From NCBI GenBank assembly GCA_027486755.1, contig JAIXOM010000043.1:1-64000 (forward strand): DNA of 64,000 nt. The letters are read 5' to 3'. Numbering within the stretch: the first letter of the stretch is position 1; each line of letters opens with the position of its first letter. A program made the translations under genes and the position numbers. Below, one piece after another: positions 48,880 to 64,000 of the stretch. Under the pieces are notes generated by a model that saw only the letters and a program-made list of their open reading frames with translations, was not told the DNA's origin and searched no databases. The stretch comes from Comamonadaceae bacterium (GTDB lineage Bacteria > Pseudomonadota > Gammaproteobacteria > Burkholderiales > Burkholderiaceae_C).

Positions 48880-50085
48880 TCAAACCCTAGCCAGCCCCAA
48901 CAGGTGGGCCACGTCTTTGAAGAAGATGCGTACATGGGCCATGGGCTTTTTGCGGGTGAGCTTCTTGTTCATGTAGGACTCAAAGGTCAGGGTCTGCACG
49001 TCTTTGTCCTCGCAGATCTTGACGAAGCGCTCGCGGCGGCGGTCGCTGGTGTACCAGAACCACTGCATCATGCCCAGCACCCAGAACACGGTACCGTGCT
49101 CTTTCATGAAGCGTTTGCGGGCAAGTTTGAGGGCGGCCCCCTGACCGGTGGCCAGCATCTCGTGCGCAGCTTCAGCGGCCAGTTGGCCGCCGAGCATGGC
49201 GTAGTAAATACCTTCGCCTGAAGCTGGGGCCACCACCCCGGCGGCGTCGCCGGCCAGCACCACATCGCGGCCGTTGTCCCAGCGGGGCAGGGGCTTGAGC
49301 GGCAGCGGTGCGCCTTCACGGCGCAGCGTTTCAGCCCTGTCGAGACCGCTCATGCGGCGCAGCAAGGCGGTGGCACCCTTGAGTGAAAAGCCCTTGTCGG
49401 CGCTGCCCGTGCCTATGCTCAGCGTATCGCCGTGCGGGAACACCCAGCCATAAAAATCGGGCGAGACTTGGCGCTGGTAGAACACATCGCAGCGGGTGGC
49501 GTCGTAGCCGGCTGGTTTGTACTCGGGCGCGCGCACGATCTCGTGGTAAGCGAAGACGAATTTGCCTTTGTCCGCGCCTGGAACTTCCTGCTTAGCCACC
49601 TCGGAATTGGCACCGTCGGCGCCGATGATGCAGCGGGCACGCACCGTCTCTGGCGTGCCCTCGCCCTTGGTCTGGGCCGGGCGTGCCAGGTAGTGGACCA
49701 CCGCAGTGCCGTCAGGTTCGCGGCTGATGTGCGAGAAAGTGCCGGTGCGACGCTCGGCACCGGCGCTGGCTGCGCGCTGGCGCAGCCATTCGTCGAATTC
49801 GTCGCGATTGACCATGCCGACAAAGCCGTTGTCGATCGGAATGTCGACCCTGTGGTTGGACGGCGCGATCATGCGGGCGCATTTGGCCTTGGCCACCAGC
49901 AGCTCATCGGGGATGTCGAAGTCGCGAATCAGGCGCGGCGGGATGGCTCCGCCGCAGGGCTTGATGCGGCCGGCGCGGTCGAGCAGCAGCACGCGGTGGC
50001 CGCGCCGTGCCAGCTCTTGCGCGGCGGTAGCACCGGCGGGGCCGCCGCCAATGATCATCGCCTCGTAGATGTCCTGGGAGTTCAT
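48880..50085 (-). CDS. bchP: geranylgeranyl diphosphate/geranylgeranyl-bacteriochlorophyll reductase
   Basis: YEAMIIGGGPAGATAAQELARRGHRVLLLDRAGRIKPCGGAIPPRLIRDFDIPDELLVAKAKCARMIAPSNHRVDI; GDAAGVVAPASGEGIYYAMLGG. Confidence 0.95.
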   Translation of the reverse strand: MNSQDIYEAMIIGGGPAGATAAQELARRGHRVLLLDRAGRIKPCGGAIPPRLIRDFDIPDELLVAKAKCARMIAPSNHRVDIPIDNGFVGMVNRDEFDEWLRQRAASAGAERRTGTFSHISREPDGTAVVHYLARPAQTKGEGTPETVRARCIIGADGANSEVAKQEVPGADKGKFVFAYHEIVRAPEYKPAGYDATRCDVFYQRQVSPDFYGWVFPHGDTLSIGTGSADKGFSLKGATALLRRMSGLDRAETLRREGAPLPLKPLPRWDNGRDVVLAGDAAGVVAPASGEGIYYAMLGGQLAAEAAHEMLATGQGAALKLARKRFMKEHGTVFWVLGMMQWFWYTSDRRRERFVKICEDKDVQTLTFESYMNKKLTRKKPMAHVRIFFKDVAHLLGLARV

Positions 50086-50118
50086 GGGCTGCCTTTCAGT
50101 GTTGTCGGTGTTAAGGGT

Positions 50119-51492
50119 TTAAGTTTCGTGGGCCACTTGCAGCGCCGCTGCTCGAGGCGCTGGCGCCGGGTCGCGACTGCTGTGGCCGGCTGGGCTGACC
50201 CGGATCTTCCAGGCCAGGGCGGCAGAGACCAAGAACATCAGGCCCTCTAGGGCAAAAACGCTGCTGTAGGCCGAGCCGTCTGAGGTCATCAGCCAGTGGG
50301 CAATGTCGCTGGCCACCGTGCCCAGCAGGCCGCCAATGCCGAAGGCCAGGGCCTGGGCCGCGCCCCACAGGCCCATGCGTACGCCTTCGCGGCCGCCTTG
50401 ACCCTGTCCGGCCATGCGCATCATGGAGCCGATGGCGCCGATTGAAAACGCGCCGTTGGCCACGCCCAGCAAGAATACATTGGCTTTGAGCGGCCAGCCC
50501 GGCCCAACCAGGCCAGCCAGGGCGAGTGCGGCCATGGCCAGCGCCGATGCGACGCAACCGCCCACGGTCCAGGCCCGCAGTGAGCCTATGCGCGCGGCCC
50601 AGGCCTTACCGGCGTTGCGCGCCGCCAGCAAGCCAGCACCGGCCACCATCAGCATGCCCAGCAAAACGCCGCCGTGTTGCACGCCCGACAGCTTGGTCGA
50701 GGAGCCCGGCGTGTAGCCAAACACGCTGCCGGCAAAGGGTTCGAGGATCAGGTCCTGCGCGCTGAAGGCGAGCATGGAGACGAAAACAAAAATGGTGAAG
50801 CGCCGCGCAGCCGGCTCGCGCCAGACCTGGTCGAGCGCCTGCCGAAAGCCCACTTTGGCGTCGTTCGCAGCGGTGCGGCTTGTTGGAGCGGCAGGCTCGC
50901 GTTCGATGCCCAGCACCGCTGCGATGGTGATCAGCACCGTCAGGCCGCAGATGCTGGCAGCCACCTGCAGCAGTCGTTCGGGCGAATAAGGATCGAGCCA
51001 GTGACCGGCCAGGCCGGCGGTCAGGGCAAAGCCGGCGATCATCATGATCCAGACCAGTGTGGCTGCCGGGCCGCGCCGTTGGTCGGGCACTGACTTGGCC
51101 AGTGTCACCAGCACGTTGGTGCCGCAGGCGCTGACGCCGGTGCCAATCAGCACAAAGCCCAGCACGGCTAGGCTCAGGCCGGCCGCTCGGTCTGTCTGCG
51201 CCCAAACGGTACCCAGTGTGGCGGTCATACCGCCCAGGGCCAACACCACCATGCCACCGATGATCCAGGGGGTGCGGCGTCCGCCCGTGTCCGAACCATG
51301 GCCCATGCGCGGGCGGGAAATTTGTACCAAGTAATGCAGAGCCACCATCAGGCCGGGCAGCACCGCCGCTAGGCCGAGCTCGACCACCATCACCCGGTTG
51401 AGCGTAGATGTGCATAGCACCACCACCGCGCCCATACAGGCCTGCACCAGGCCCAGCCTGGCCACGCCGGTCCAACCGATGTCCTGTGTCAT
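50119..51492 (-). CDS. BCD/PucC-family MFS transporter (Bch2/LhaA-like)
   Basis: LVQACMGAVVVLCTSTLNRVMVVELGLAAVLPGLMVALHYLVQISRPRMGHGSDTGGRRTPWIIGGM; between bchG and bchP. Confidence 0.92.
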   Translation of the reverse strand: MTQDIGWTGVARLGLVQACMGAVVVLCTSTLNRVMVVELGLAAVLPGLMVALHYLVQISRPRMGHGSDTGGRRTPWIIGGMVVLALGGMTATLGTVWAQTDRAAGLSLAVLGFVLIGTGVSACGTNVLVTLAKSVPDQRRGPAATLVWIMMIAGFALTAGLAGHWLDPYSPERLLQVAASICGLTVLITIAAVLGIEREPAAPTSRTAANDAKVGFRQALDQVWREPAARRFTIFVFVSMLAFSAQDLILEPFAGSVFGYTPGSSTKLSGVQHGGVLLGMLMVAGAGLLAARNAGKAWAARIGSLRAWTVGGCVASALAMAALALAGLVGPGWPLKANVFLLGVANGAFSIGAIGSMMRMAGQGQGGREGVRMGLWGAAQALAFGIGGLLGTVASDIAHWLMTSDGSAYSSVFALEGLMFLVSAALAWKIRVSPAGHSSRDPAPAPRAAALQVAHET

Positions 51493-52373
51493 GCTGTGCC
51501 TCCCAAGCCGCGCAGTGCGAAGGCGCTGACCATCATGCCTGCGACAAACAGCGGTACGCCAAAGCCGCTGTACCACAAGGCCTTGGCGATGGGCTCGCGC
51601 AAGAAGCGGCGCATCATCAAGGCCTGCGCCGCCAGCAGGCCCGCCACCGCCAAGGCATGGCCTTCCTGCTGCCAACTGATCAGCAGGGCAATCACCGCCA
51701 CTTGGGGCAGGGCCATGAACCAGCAGGCGACCTGGGCGGCGCGATCGACCCCCAGTTGGACCGGCAGCGAGCGCACGCCCATCTGCTTGTCGCCCTCGAT
51801 GGCCTTGAAATCATTGAGCGTCATGATGCCGTGGGTGCTGGCGCTGTAGAGCGCAGCCAGGATCAGCGACTGTCCGCCCGGCATGGCACCGCCGGCCATG
51901 ACCGCCGCGCCGGTGATCCAGGCAATGCCCTCGTAGCTGATGCCGCAGGCCGCATTGCCCCACCAGCCGTTTTCCTTCAGGCGCAGTGGCGGCGCGCTAT
52001 AGGCCCAGGCCAGCAGCAGGCCCAGCACGGCCGCGCCAAAGCCCCAGGGGCCCAGAGCCGTAGCCACCAACAGCGACACCCCGGTCCAGGCGATGGCAAG
52101 GTACAGGCCCCAGCGGCCGGGTATGCGCCCGGAGGGTATGGGCCGATGCGGTTCGTTGATCGCATCGACGTGACGGTCAAACCAGTCGTTGACCGCCTGA
52201 CTGGTCGCGCAAACCAGCGGCCCGGCCAGCGCAACTCCGATCAGGGCCAGGCCCCAGCGTCCGTCCATGGGCAGGCCCGATGCCACCACGCCGCAGGCGA
52301 AGGCCCACATGGGGGGAAACCAGGTGATGGGCTTGAACAGTTCGGTGACTGCAGAAAGGGCAGGGCGCGCCAT
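51489..52373 (-). CDS. bchG: chlorophyll/bacteriochlorophyll a synthase
   Basis: LFKPITWFPPMWAFACGVVASG; CATSQAVNDWFDRHVDAINEPHRPIPSGRIPGRWGLY (prenyltransferase motif); IEGDKQMGVRSLPVQLG. Confidence 0.96.
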   Translation of the reverse strand: MARPALSAVTELFKPITWFPPMWAFACGVVASGLPMDGRWGLALIGVALAGPLVCATSQAVNDWFDRHVDAINEPHRPIPSGRIPGRWGLYLAIAWTGVSLLVATALGPWGFGAAVLGLLLAWAYSAPPLRLKENGWWGNAACGISYEGIAWITGAAVMAGGAMPGGQSLILAALYSASTHGIMTLNDFKAIEGDKQMGVRSLPVQLGVDRAAQVACWFMALPQVAVIALLISWQQEGHALAVAGLLAAQALMMRRFLREPIAKALWYSGFGVPLFVAGMMVSAFALRGLGGTA

Positions 52374-52379
52374 GCACCT

Positions 52380-52408
52380 TTTGTAACCTGGACACAAGTA
52401 GTTGTCAA
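52380..52408 (-). promoter_or_regulatory. predicted sigma70 promoter of bchG
   Basis: Minus strand TTGACA (52408-52403), 17-nt spacer, TACAAA (52385-52380). The -35 lies in the PpsR palindrome. Confidence 0.55.
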
Positions 52409-52420
52409 CCAGAGTTGACA
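52403..52420 (-). promoter_or_regulatory. PpsR/CrtJ-type operator upstream of bchG
   Basis: TGTCAACCAGAGTTGACA = TGT-N12-ACA with extended palindrome TGTCAA...TTGACA; 30 nt from the bchG start; ppsR is encoded nearby. Confidence 0.85.
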
Positions 52421-52587
52421 CATGGCGGGTTTTCCCGGGTGTCAGGGTCTTGGTTTATGCGCCTTGCTCTTTGGGCCTCGAGCGCAGACAAAGGTGTAGG
52501 GTTGGCGCCCTCGTAGGCTCAGGAAGCAGCCCTTGTTTCATGACTGCGAGGATCGGATTGCGCTTGGCGTGAGTGGGTGTGTTGCAT

Positions 52588-53424
52588 TCAGTCGACTGCG
52601 CTGCGATCCGAGCGCAGCCAGGTGTAGGTCAGGCCCAGCCCCAGGGATGCGCCCATGGTTTTTTTGACCAAGGGGCTGTTTTCGTTGGCGGCGCCGGCCA
52701 CGCTGTCGATGCGGCCAAAGCCAAAGATACGCCAGTCGCGCGACAGCTGGTGCCCCACGGACGCGTTCAGCCGCCAGGCCACCAGGCCGCCTTGCGCCTC
52801 GTAGCTCGGGCGGCTGGGCAAGGCGTATTGGGGGGCTACCCCGTAGAAGGTTTGGGCCAGGCCTTTGTCGGCCACGATGGCGCCCACGCTGGTGGAGTAA
52901 AACCACCCTGCGCTGGCCCGGCCTTGATACACCAGCCTGGGTTCGAAGGCCATACCGCGATGGGCGGCCCCGTCGCTCAGGTCAAACACGCCGCGTAGCG
53001 GCAGCTCCACACGCCAGCCTGCGCCGGCTTGGTCTTGCCCCAGCTTCCATTTCACGCGGGGGCCAAATTCAATCAGCGTGCCCAGCTTGGGCATACCTTG
53101 GCGCTCGTCTATTTCATCAGAGCGTGCCCCGAAGGAGCCGGCCACGCCAATGTCAAGCTCCATGCGCTCAGTTTTGATGGCGCGCAGGCCCGCCGTGTCT
53201 CGGTCGGCGCGCAAGATCTCGCCACGGTACACGAAGTAGGGCAGCGCCAGCCCGCGCGAGACTTGGGCGTTGGCGCCCGGGTAGGCCTGCTGGGACACGC
53301 CAAAACCGGCTGCGCCCAGCTCCCACAGGGGCTGCGTTCTTGCGCTCTGAGCCAGGGCGGGCGTGGCCGCCAGGGCGAGCGCTATGCTGGAGATGGTCAG
53401 GCAAGGGATGGGCAATGCGCGCAT
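52588..53424 (-). CDS. MipA/OmpV family outer membrane protein
   Basis: Signal peptide; WELGAAGFGVSQQAYPGANAQVSRGLALPYFVYRGEILRADRDTAGLRA. Confidence 0.88.
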   Translation of the reverse strand: MRALPIPCLTISSIALALAATPALAQSARTQPLWELGAAGFGVSQQAYPGANAQVSRGLALPYFVYRGEILRADRDTAGLRAIKTERMELDIGVAGSFGARSDEIDERQGMPKLGTLIEFGPRVKWKLGQDQAGAGWRVELPLRGVFDLSDGAAHRGMAFEPRLVYQGRASAGWFYSTSVGAIVADKGLAQTFYGVAPQYALPSRPSYEAQGGLVAWRLNASVGHQLSRDWRIFGFGRIDSVAGAANENSPLVKKTMGASLGLGLTYTWLRSDRSAVD

Positions 53425-53546
53425 GGGGAGATCCTTGTGAATGAACAGCTATTTTGCCGATGCGCAGCCCGGCATGGCTCTGAGGGGATAAGGCCATCGA
53501 ACGCGCTTTCCGTGCGTGGAGCGACGGCCGGGCTCAGGACAGGCGC

Positions 53547-55040
53547 TCAGGACAGGCGCGGTGGGGTGTTTCCTGAATCCGCTGCGGCGTCGATGCTGCC
53601 ATCGACCAGGTCGAAGCGGCGCAGCTTGATGTACAGGCTTTGGCGCGACAAGCCCAGCATTTCTGCAGCTGAGGCACGGTTGTCACCGGTCAGCTGCAGC
53701 GCGGCTTCAATGCACAGCTGCTCGATGAGATCGGTGGTCTCGCGCACGATGTCCTTGAGCGGCATGCGACCGACCAGTTCGGTCATCTGGCTGGCGGAAC
53801 GGGGCAATTCGCGCGGCGCGCGAACGTCGGGGCTCAGCCGCCGCCCCATGTCGCGGATGGTAAAGCCCAAGCACTTGTCTGGACCGTTGGTGATGGCCAC
53901 CGCAGAAATCTCAACCTCGGCGGTCGAGCCCAGCTCGCCGCGCATTTGAGTGGCGTACAGCCGCACCGTGCCGTGCTGGCGCAAATTGGTCAGCAGCACG
54001 CGCAGATCGACGCCGGATCGGCCTAGCCAAGCGTCGAGCAGAACGCCCCTGGCCAGGTCGGCATTGCCGAGCTCGGCCAGATCGACAAAGGCTCGGTTGA
54101 CCGTTAGCACCCGTCCATCCAGGTCGGTGACAGCCATTGCGTCGGGTGCCTGCTCCATGACATTGGCCAGCAACTGATGGCCGGTGGGGGCCAGCGGTAC
54201 CGGTGCGGCACCCGCCTGCGTGCACAGCCGCAGCAAAAACTGCAGGGTTTGGTCTTCGCGAAACTGCGAGGCCGAGGCCAGGAATTCCTGCGCGTTCTTC
54301 AGTCGCACCAGCACTGGCTCGGCCCGTCCGGTGCTGCGCAGCCGCTCCAGCATATCGCGCAGCGCGCGCAGGCTTGCGGGCTCGAGCTTGTCGCTCAGGC
54401 TCAGGGTGGCGACGTTGGATTTTTCGCCGAGCAGGTTTTGCGCGGCTGGGTTGATTTCGGTGATCTTGTCGAGCGCGCCGTCGAGAATCAGGACGGGCTC
54501 GCTGGCCAGCTGAAACAGCAGGCGGTAGCGGGTTTCAGCCTGGCGCAGCCGCCAATAGTCGCGTTCCATCGACAGTTGGGCCGTGACCAAGCGCTGCTGC
54601 AGCATCACCTGCGGACGCAGGTCCCGGGCAAAGGCGATGCTGTAGCGAGCAGTGCGCGCCTTGGCGGTACCCGATGGGGCAATTTGAACCACCGAGTAAG
54701 CCAGAGGCAGATCATTGCCGTCGGGCAGGGTGTGGTTGATGTGCCGCCAGGGGCCGGCAGGATCAGCTTTGCCGGGATTGAGCAGGGCTTCTACCTTGGG
54801 CTGGCTTTCGACGGTCACTGTCTCAGACCAGGTTTTGCCGCGCCAGTTTTGGCAGCCTTGGGCGATGAGCTCATCGCCGCTGAAGGCCAGATCGACGATG
54901 ACGCCCTTGGCGTCCACCAGCAGCACCACATCGGCAGAGGCGCTGAGCAACTGCGCCAGGGCTTCAGGCTCCATGCCAGACAGCACCTCGACAGCTTTGT
55001 CCAGGTACCTGTCGGTCAGGAGGTTTTGCTCTGTGGCCAT
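53547..55040 (-). CDS. ppsR: photosynthesis repressor PpsR/CrtJ
   Basis: Multiple PAS domains; C-terminal Fis-type HTH IEQLCIEAALQLTGDNRASAAEMLGLSRQSLYIKLRRFDL; adjacent to ppaA. Confidence 0.93.
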   Translation of the reverse strand: MATEQNLLTDRYLDKAVEVLSGMEPEALAQLLSASADVVLLVDAKGVIVDLAFSGDELIAQGCQNWRGKTWSETVTVESQPKVEALLNPGKADPAGPWRHINHTLPDGNDLPLAYSVVQIAPSGTAKARTARYSIAFARDLRPQVMLQQRLVTAQLSMERDYWRLRQAETRYRLLFQLASEPVLILDGALDKITEINPAAQNLLGEKSNVATLSLSDKLEPASLRALRDMLERLRSTGRAEPVLVRLKNAQEFLASASQFREDQTLQFLLRLCTQAGAAPVPLAPTGHQLLANVMEQAPDAMAVTDLDGRVLTVNRAFVDLAELGNADLARGVLLDAWLGRSGVDLRVLLTNLRQHGTVRLYATQMRGELGSTAEVEISAVAITNGPDKCLGFTIRDMGRRLSPDVRAPRELPRSASQMTELVGRMPLKDIVRETTDLIEQLCIEAALQLTGDNRASAAEMLGLSRQSLYIKLRRFDLVDGSIDAAADSGNTPPRLS

Positions 55041-55091
55041 GGGCGTTCTTTCGTCCTATTCGAGGGATGCGCTGGCAAAGGTCCGCAGGCC

Positions 55092-55973
55092 CTAGGGCTG
55101 CAGGCTGACTCGTTTGAGCAGAGACTGGGCCAGGTCGGGCGCGGTGTCTGCATCCAGCATGACAGCATCGGCGCTGACCTGATCGGCAAGCTTGGGCTCG
55201 AGCATGAAGGCCACACCTCCAACAATCGTCAGAACATGGGGGTTCATGCTGGCGCGCCGGATCTGGTTGATGCAGTCATTGAGTCTGCCGATCTGCGCCA
55301 CATTGCCCAGACTTAGCCCGACCACATCAAACCATTCCCGCTGGACCAGTGCCGATAGCGACCCGGTAGGCTGAATGAAGCTGGTCGATACATCCCAGCC
55401 GGCGCGGTAGAAGAACTCGGCGACCAGCGACAGACCAAAGGTATGCTGATCCCCCGGACTGGGCAGCAGAAGAATCCGCCGCTGTGGCTCGGGCCCCTCG
55501 CTGAGCCGCCCGCCCAGCCCAAAGGCCGCACTGTTGGCCCTGAGCAGTTGCTGCAGCCTTCCCATGGCTACCGTGACTTCCGTGAAGCTGCAGATATCGC
55601 AAGTCCAGTACTCACCGAGTTTGCGCGCCACAGGCGTGAGCAGATCCAGGAAGATGGCTTGCACGGAAGTGCCGCGATGGCGCAGTCCGGCCACCCATTC
55701 ATGCAAAGCGGCGTCTTCGGCATGCAGCACAAGATGGGTCAGTTGATCGACGTCGCCCTCGTTGATGAACGAGGCGGCTGGGCGTGACACGGGCTCGGCC
55801 ATGCCGTGGGCCAGCACCAGCCTCGGGATGATTTCACTGGCGACGGCGCGGGCCAGCAGCACCGTTTTCTCGCCCTCGTGAAGCAGTCCACCCACCGCAC
55901 CAGTTGGCGTAGGTATTTCGGACAGGCTTTCCTGTACCGGTGAAGATTTGTTCTTTTTGCCTATCGAGCCCAT
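55092..55973 (-). CDS. PpaA/AerR-type cobalamin-binding antirepressor
   Basis: HEWVAGLRHRGTSVQAIFLDLLTPVARKLGEYWTCDICSFTEVTVAMGRLQQLLR; DQHTFGL (DxHxxG). AAGGAG-ACCGAG-ATG supports the start at 55973. Confidence 0.88.
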   Translation of the reverse strand: MGSIGKKNKSSPVQESLSEIPTPTGAVGGLLHEGEKTVLLARAVASEIIPRLVLAHGMAEPVSRPAASFINEGDVDQLTHLVLHAEDAALHEWVAGLRHRGTSVQAIFLDLLTPVARKLGEYWTCDICSFTEVTVAMGRLQQLLRANSAAFGLGGRLSEGPEPQRRILLLPSPGDQHTFGLSLVAEFFYRAGWDVSTSFIQPTGSLSALVQREWFDVVGLSLGNVAQIGRLNDCINQIRRASMNPHVLTIVGGVAFMLEPKLADQVSADAVMLDADTAPDLAQSLLKRVSLQP

Positions 55974-56176
55974 CTCGGTCTCCTTGCGCACCCGGTCACT
56001 GCCGCGGACTTGGGCGCATGAGTTCCTGACTGAGGGTCTTCCAGCTTAAGGGATCCAGGGTCTCGCCCAAAAGCATGGTCGGCAGTCGGTGGAACAGTCC
56101 ACAAGCCTGTTTTTACTTGTTAGGGGGAGCCAGGTCAAAGGTTTTTTTGCAAAAACCCGGATTTCCGGCACTTTGT

Positions 56177-56210
56177 TGTCAAAATAAATATACGTCAATT
56201 AAAGTTGACA
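56177..56210 (+). promoter_or_regulatory. two overlapping degenerate PpsR-type sites in the ppaA-bchF divergent region
   Basis: TGTCAAAATAAATATACG (56177-56194; TGT-N12-ACg) and CGTCAATTAAAGTTGACA (56193-56210; cGT-N12-ACA). Confidence 0.6.
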
Positions 56211-56233
56211 CAACAGCCAGACCCGACTAAATT
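56205..56233 (+). promoter_or_regulatory. predicted sigma70 promoter of bchF
   Basis: TTGACA (56205-56210), 17-nt spacer, TAAATT (56228-56233). Confidence 0.5.
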
Positions 56234-56278
56234 GCTGGCATTACGGCAGAAATGACATTCAGAACAAAGAGACAACCC

Positions 56279-58092
<1,814 letters not shown>

Positions 58093-58100
58093 GAGTACTC

Positions 58101-59703
58101 ATGCAATTGACGCTCTGGACTTACGAAGGACCTCCCCACGTGGGCGCCATGCGTGTGGCCACCGCGCTCAAGGACGTGCATTACGTCCTGCACGCGCCTC
58201 AGGGCGACACCTATGCCGACCTGCTGTTCACCATGATCGAGCGCCTGCCGCGCCGCCCACCGGTGACCTACACCACCTTCCAGGCGCGTGACCTGGGTGG
58301 CGACACCGCTGAGTTGTTCAAGACCGCTGCCCGCGAGGCTTTTGAGCGCTTTGCGCCCAAAGCCATGATGGTGGGTGCTTCGTGTACCGCTGAGCTGATC
58401 CAGGATGACCCTGGCGGTCTGGCCAAAGCGCTGGATCTGCCGGTTCCGGTGGTGGCGCTGGAGTTGCCTTCGTACCAACGCAAGGAAAACTGGGGCGCGG
58501 CTGAGACCTTCTATCAAATGGTGCGCCACCTGTCGGCCGCTCCAGCACGGGCGCAGCGCCAGCCTCTGGCCAGCGACAGGCGCCCGAGCTGCAACATCCT
58601 CGGACCGACGGCGCTGGGATTTCGTCACCGCGACGATGTGCATGAAATCCGCAACTTGCTCGAGGAGTTGGGCATTGATGTGCGGGTGGTCGCGCCGCTG
58701 GGCGCCAGCGCCGCTGACCTGGCGCGCTTGCACGAGGCCGATTTCAACGTGGTGCTCTACCCAGAGACCGGCATGAGCGCAGCCCTGTGGCTGCAGCGCC
58801 AGTACCAGCAGCCCTTTACCCGCGTGGTGCCTATCGGCGTCAATGCCACCCAGGACTTTGTCAAGGAAGTCGCTGAGCTGGCCGGCATGGACGCTGTGCC
58901 TGATCTGCGCCAGAACTCGCGCGCCGGCTGGTATTCCCGTTCGGTCGATTCCACCTACCTGACCGGCAAGCGCGTCTTCATTTTTGGTGACGCCAGCCAT
59001 GTGGTGGCCGCCGCCCGTGTGGCTGCGCAGGAGATGGGCTTTACCGTGGTGGGCTTGGGTACCTACAGCCGCGAATTTGCCCGTGAGGTGCGCGATGCGG
59101 CCAAGCGCTACGGCTGTGAGGCCTTGATCACCGACGACTACCTGGAGGTGGAAGAGCGCATTGCCGAGCTGCAGCCTGAGTTGGTGCTGGGCACGCAGAT
59201 GGAGCGCCATATTTCCAAGCGTCTGGGCCTGCCCTGCGCCGTGATCTCCGCACCCATCCATGTGCAGGACTTCCCAGCCCGCTACTCCCCGCAGATGGGC
59301 TTTGAAGGCGCCAATGTGCTGTTTGACACCTGGGTGCATCCCCTCATGATGGGCCTGGAGGAGCACCTGATCGGCATGTTCCGGGGCGACGCAGAATTTC
59401 ACGAGGACGCCGCACCCTCACACCTGGGCCGTGCCGGCATGCCGACCGCAGCCCGCAACCCGGTGCAGTCGCAGGATGAGCCTGCGGCGCAAACCATAGT
59501 TGCCGCCGAGCCTAGCGTGCCACCGGCCGAGCGGGCGCCCGCGCCGAGCGCCGCCGAAGGCGCCGTCATCACCACCTGGGGTGTTGACGCAGAAAAAGAG
59601 CTGAAAAAGATCCCCTTCTTCGTGCGGGGCAAGGCCAAGCGAAATACCGAGCTCTACGCCCGCGAGCGTGGAGTGCCTGTCATCACTGTGGACACACTGT
59701 ACG

Positions 59704-59729
<26 letters not shown>
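58101..59729 (+). CDS. bchB: light-independent protochlorophyllide reductase subunit B
   Basis: [74 protein letters not shown]. Confidence 0.97.

Positions 59730-64000
<4,271 letters not shown>

Overview
The window is a GC-rich chromosomal segment of a phototrophic betaproteobacterium, probably Burkholderiales judging by gene content and order. Coding density is high, and I saw no rRNA, tRNA, CRISPR array or transposase. Four blocks stand out. (1) 0.2-19.2 kb: an acyl-CoA catabolic locus of unknown substrate. It has a long minus-strand operon (livHMGF, acyl-CoA ligase, ABC SBP, 2 enoyl-CoA hydratases, 2 acyl-CoA dehydrogenases, 2 amidohydrolases, alcohol dehydrogenase, Bug-family SBP) and a plus-strand operon (2 thiolase-like proteins, a tandem DUF35 protein, a TetR regulator). 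Both operons carry the same promoter/operator module, TTGACA-N16-CATAAT, with a 25-bp palindrome starting in the -10. (2) 19.3-38.8 kb: mostly housekeeping genes (guaC, uvrD-like, thrB, polA, xseB-ispA-dxs), plus a SenA/EgtB-like protein with an apparently degraded metal-binding triad. (3) 38.8-47.7 kb: a Tup-like tungstate/molybdate ABC transporter, a copper-handling cluster (DUF2946/YcnI/PCuAC), and a form II CoxSLM-type molybdenum hydroxylase. (4) 47.8-64 kb: one arm of a photosynthesis gene cluster (bchP, PucC-family, bchG, a MipA insertion, ppsR, ppaA/aerR, and divergent bchFNBHL with bchL cut by the window edge). PpsR-type TGT-N12-ACA sites there overlap the predicted -35 boxes. All assignments are by reading translated sequence; no database search was run.
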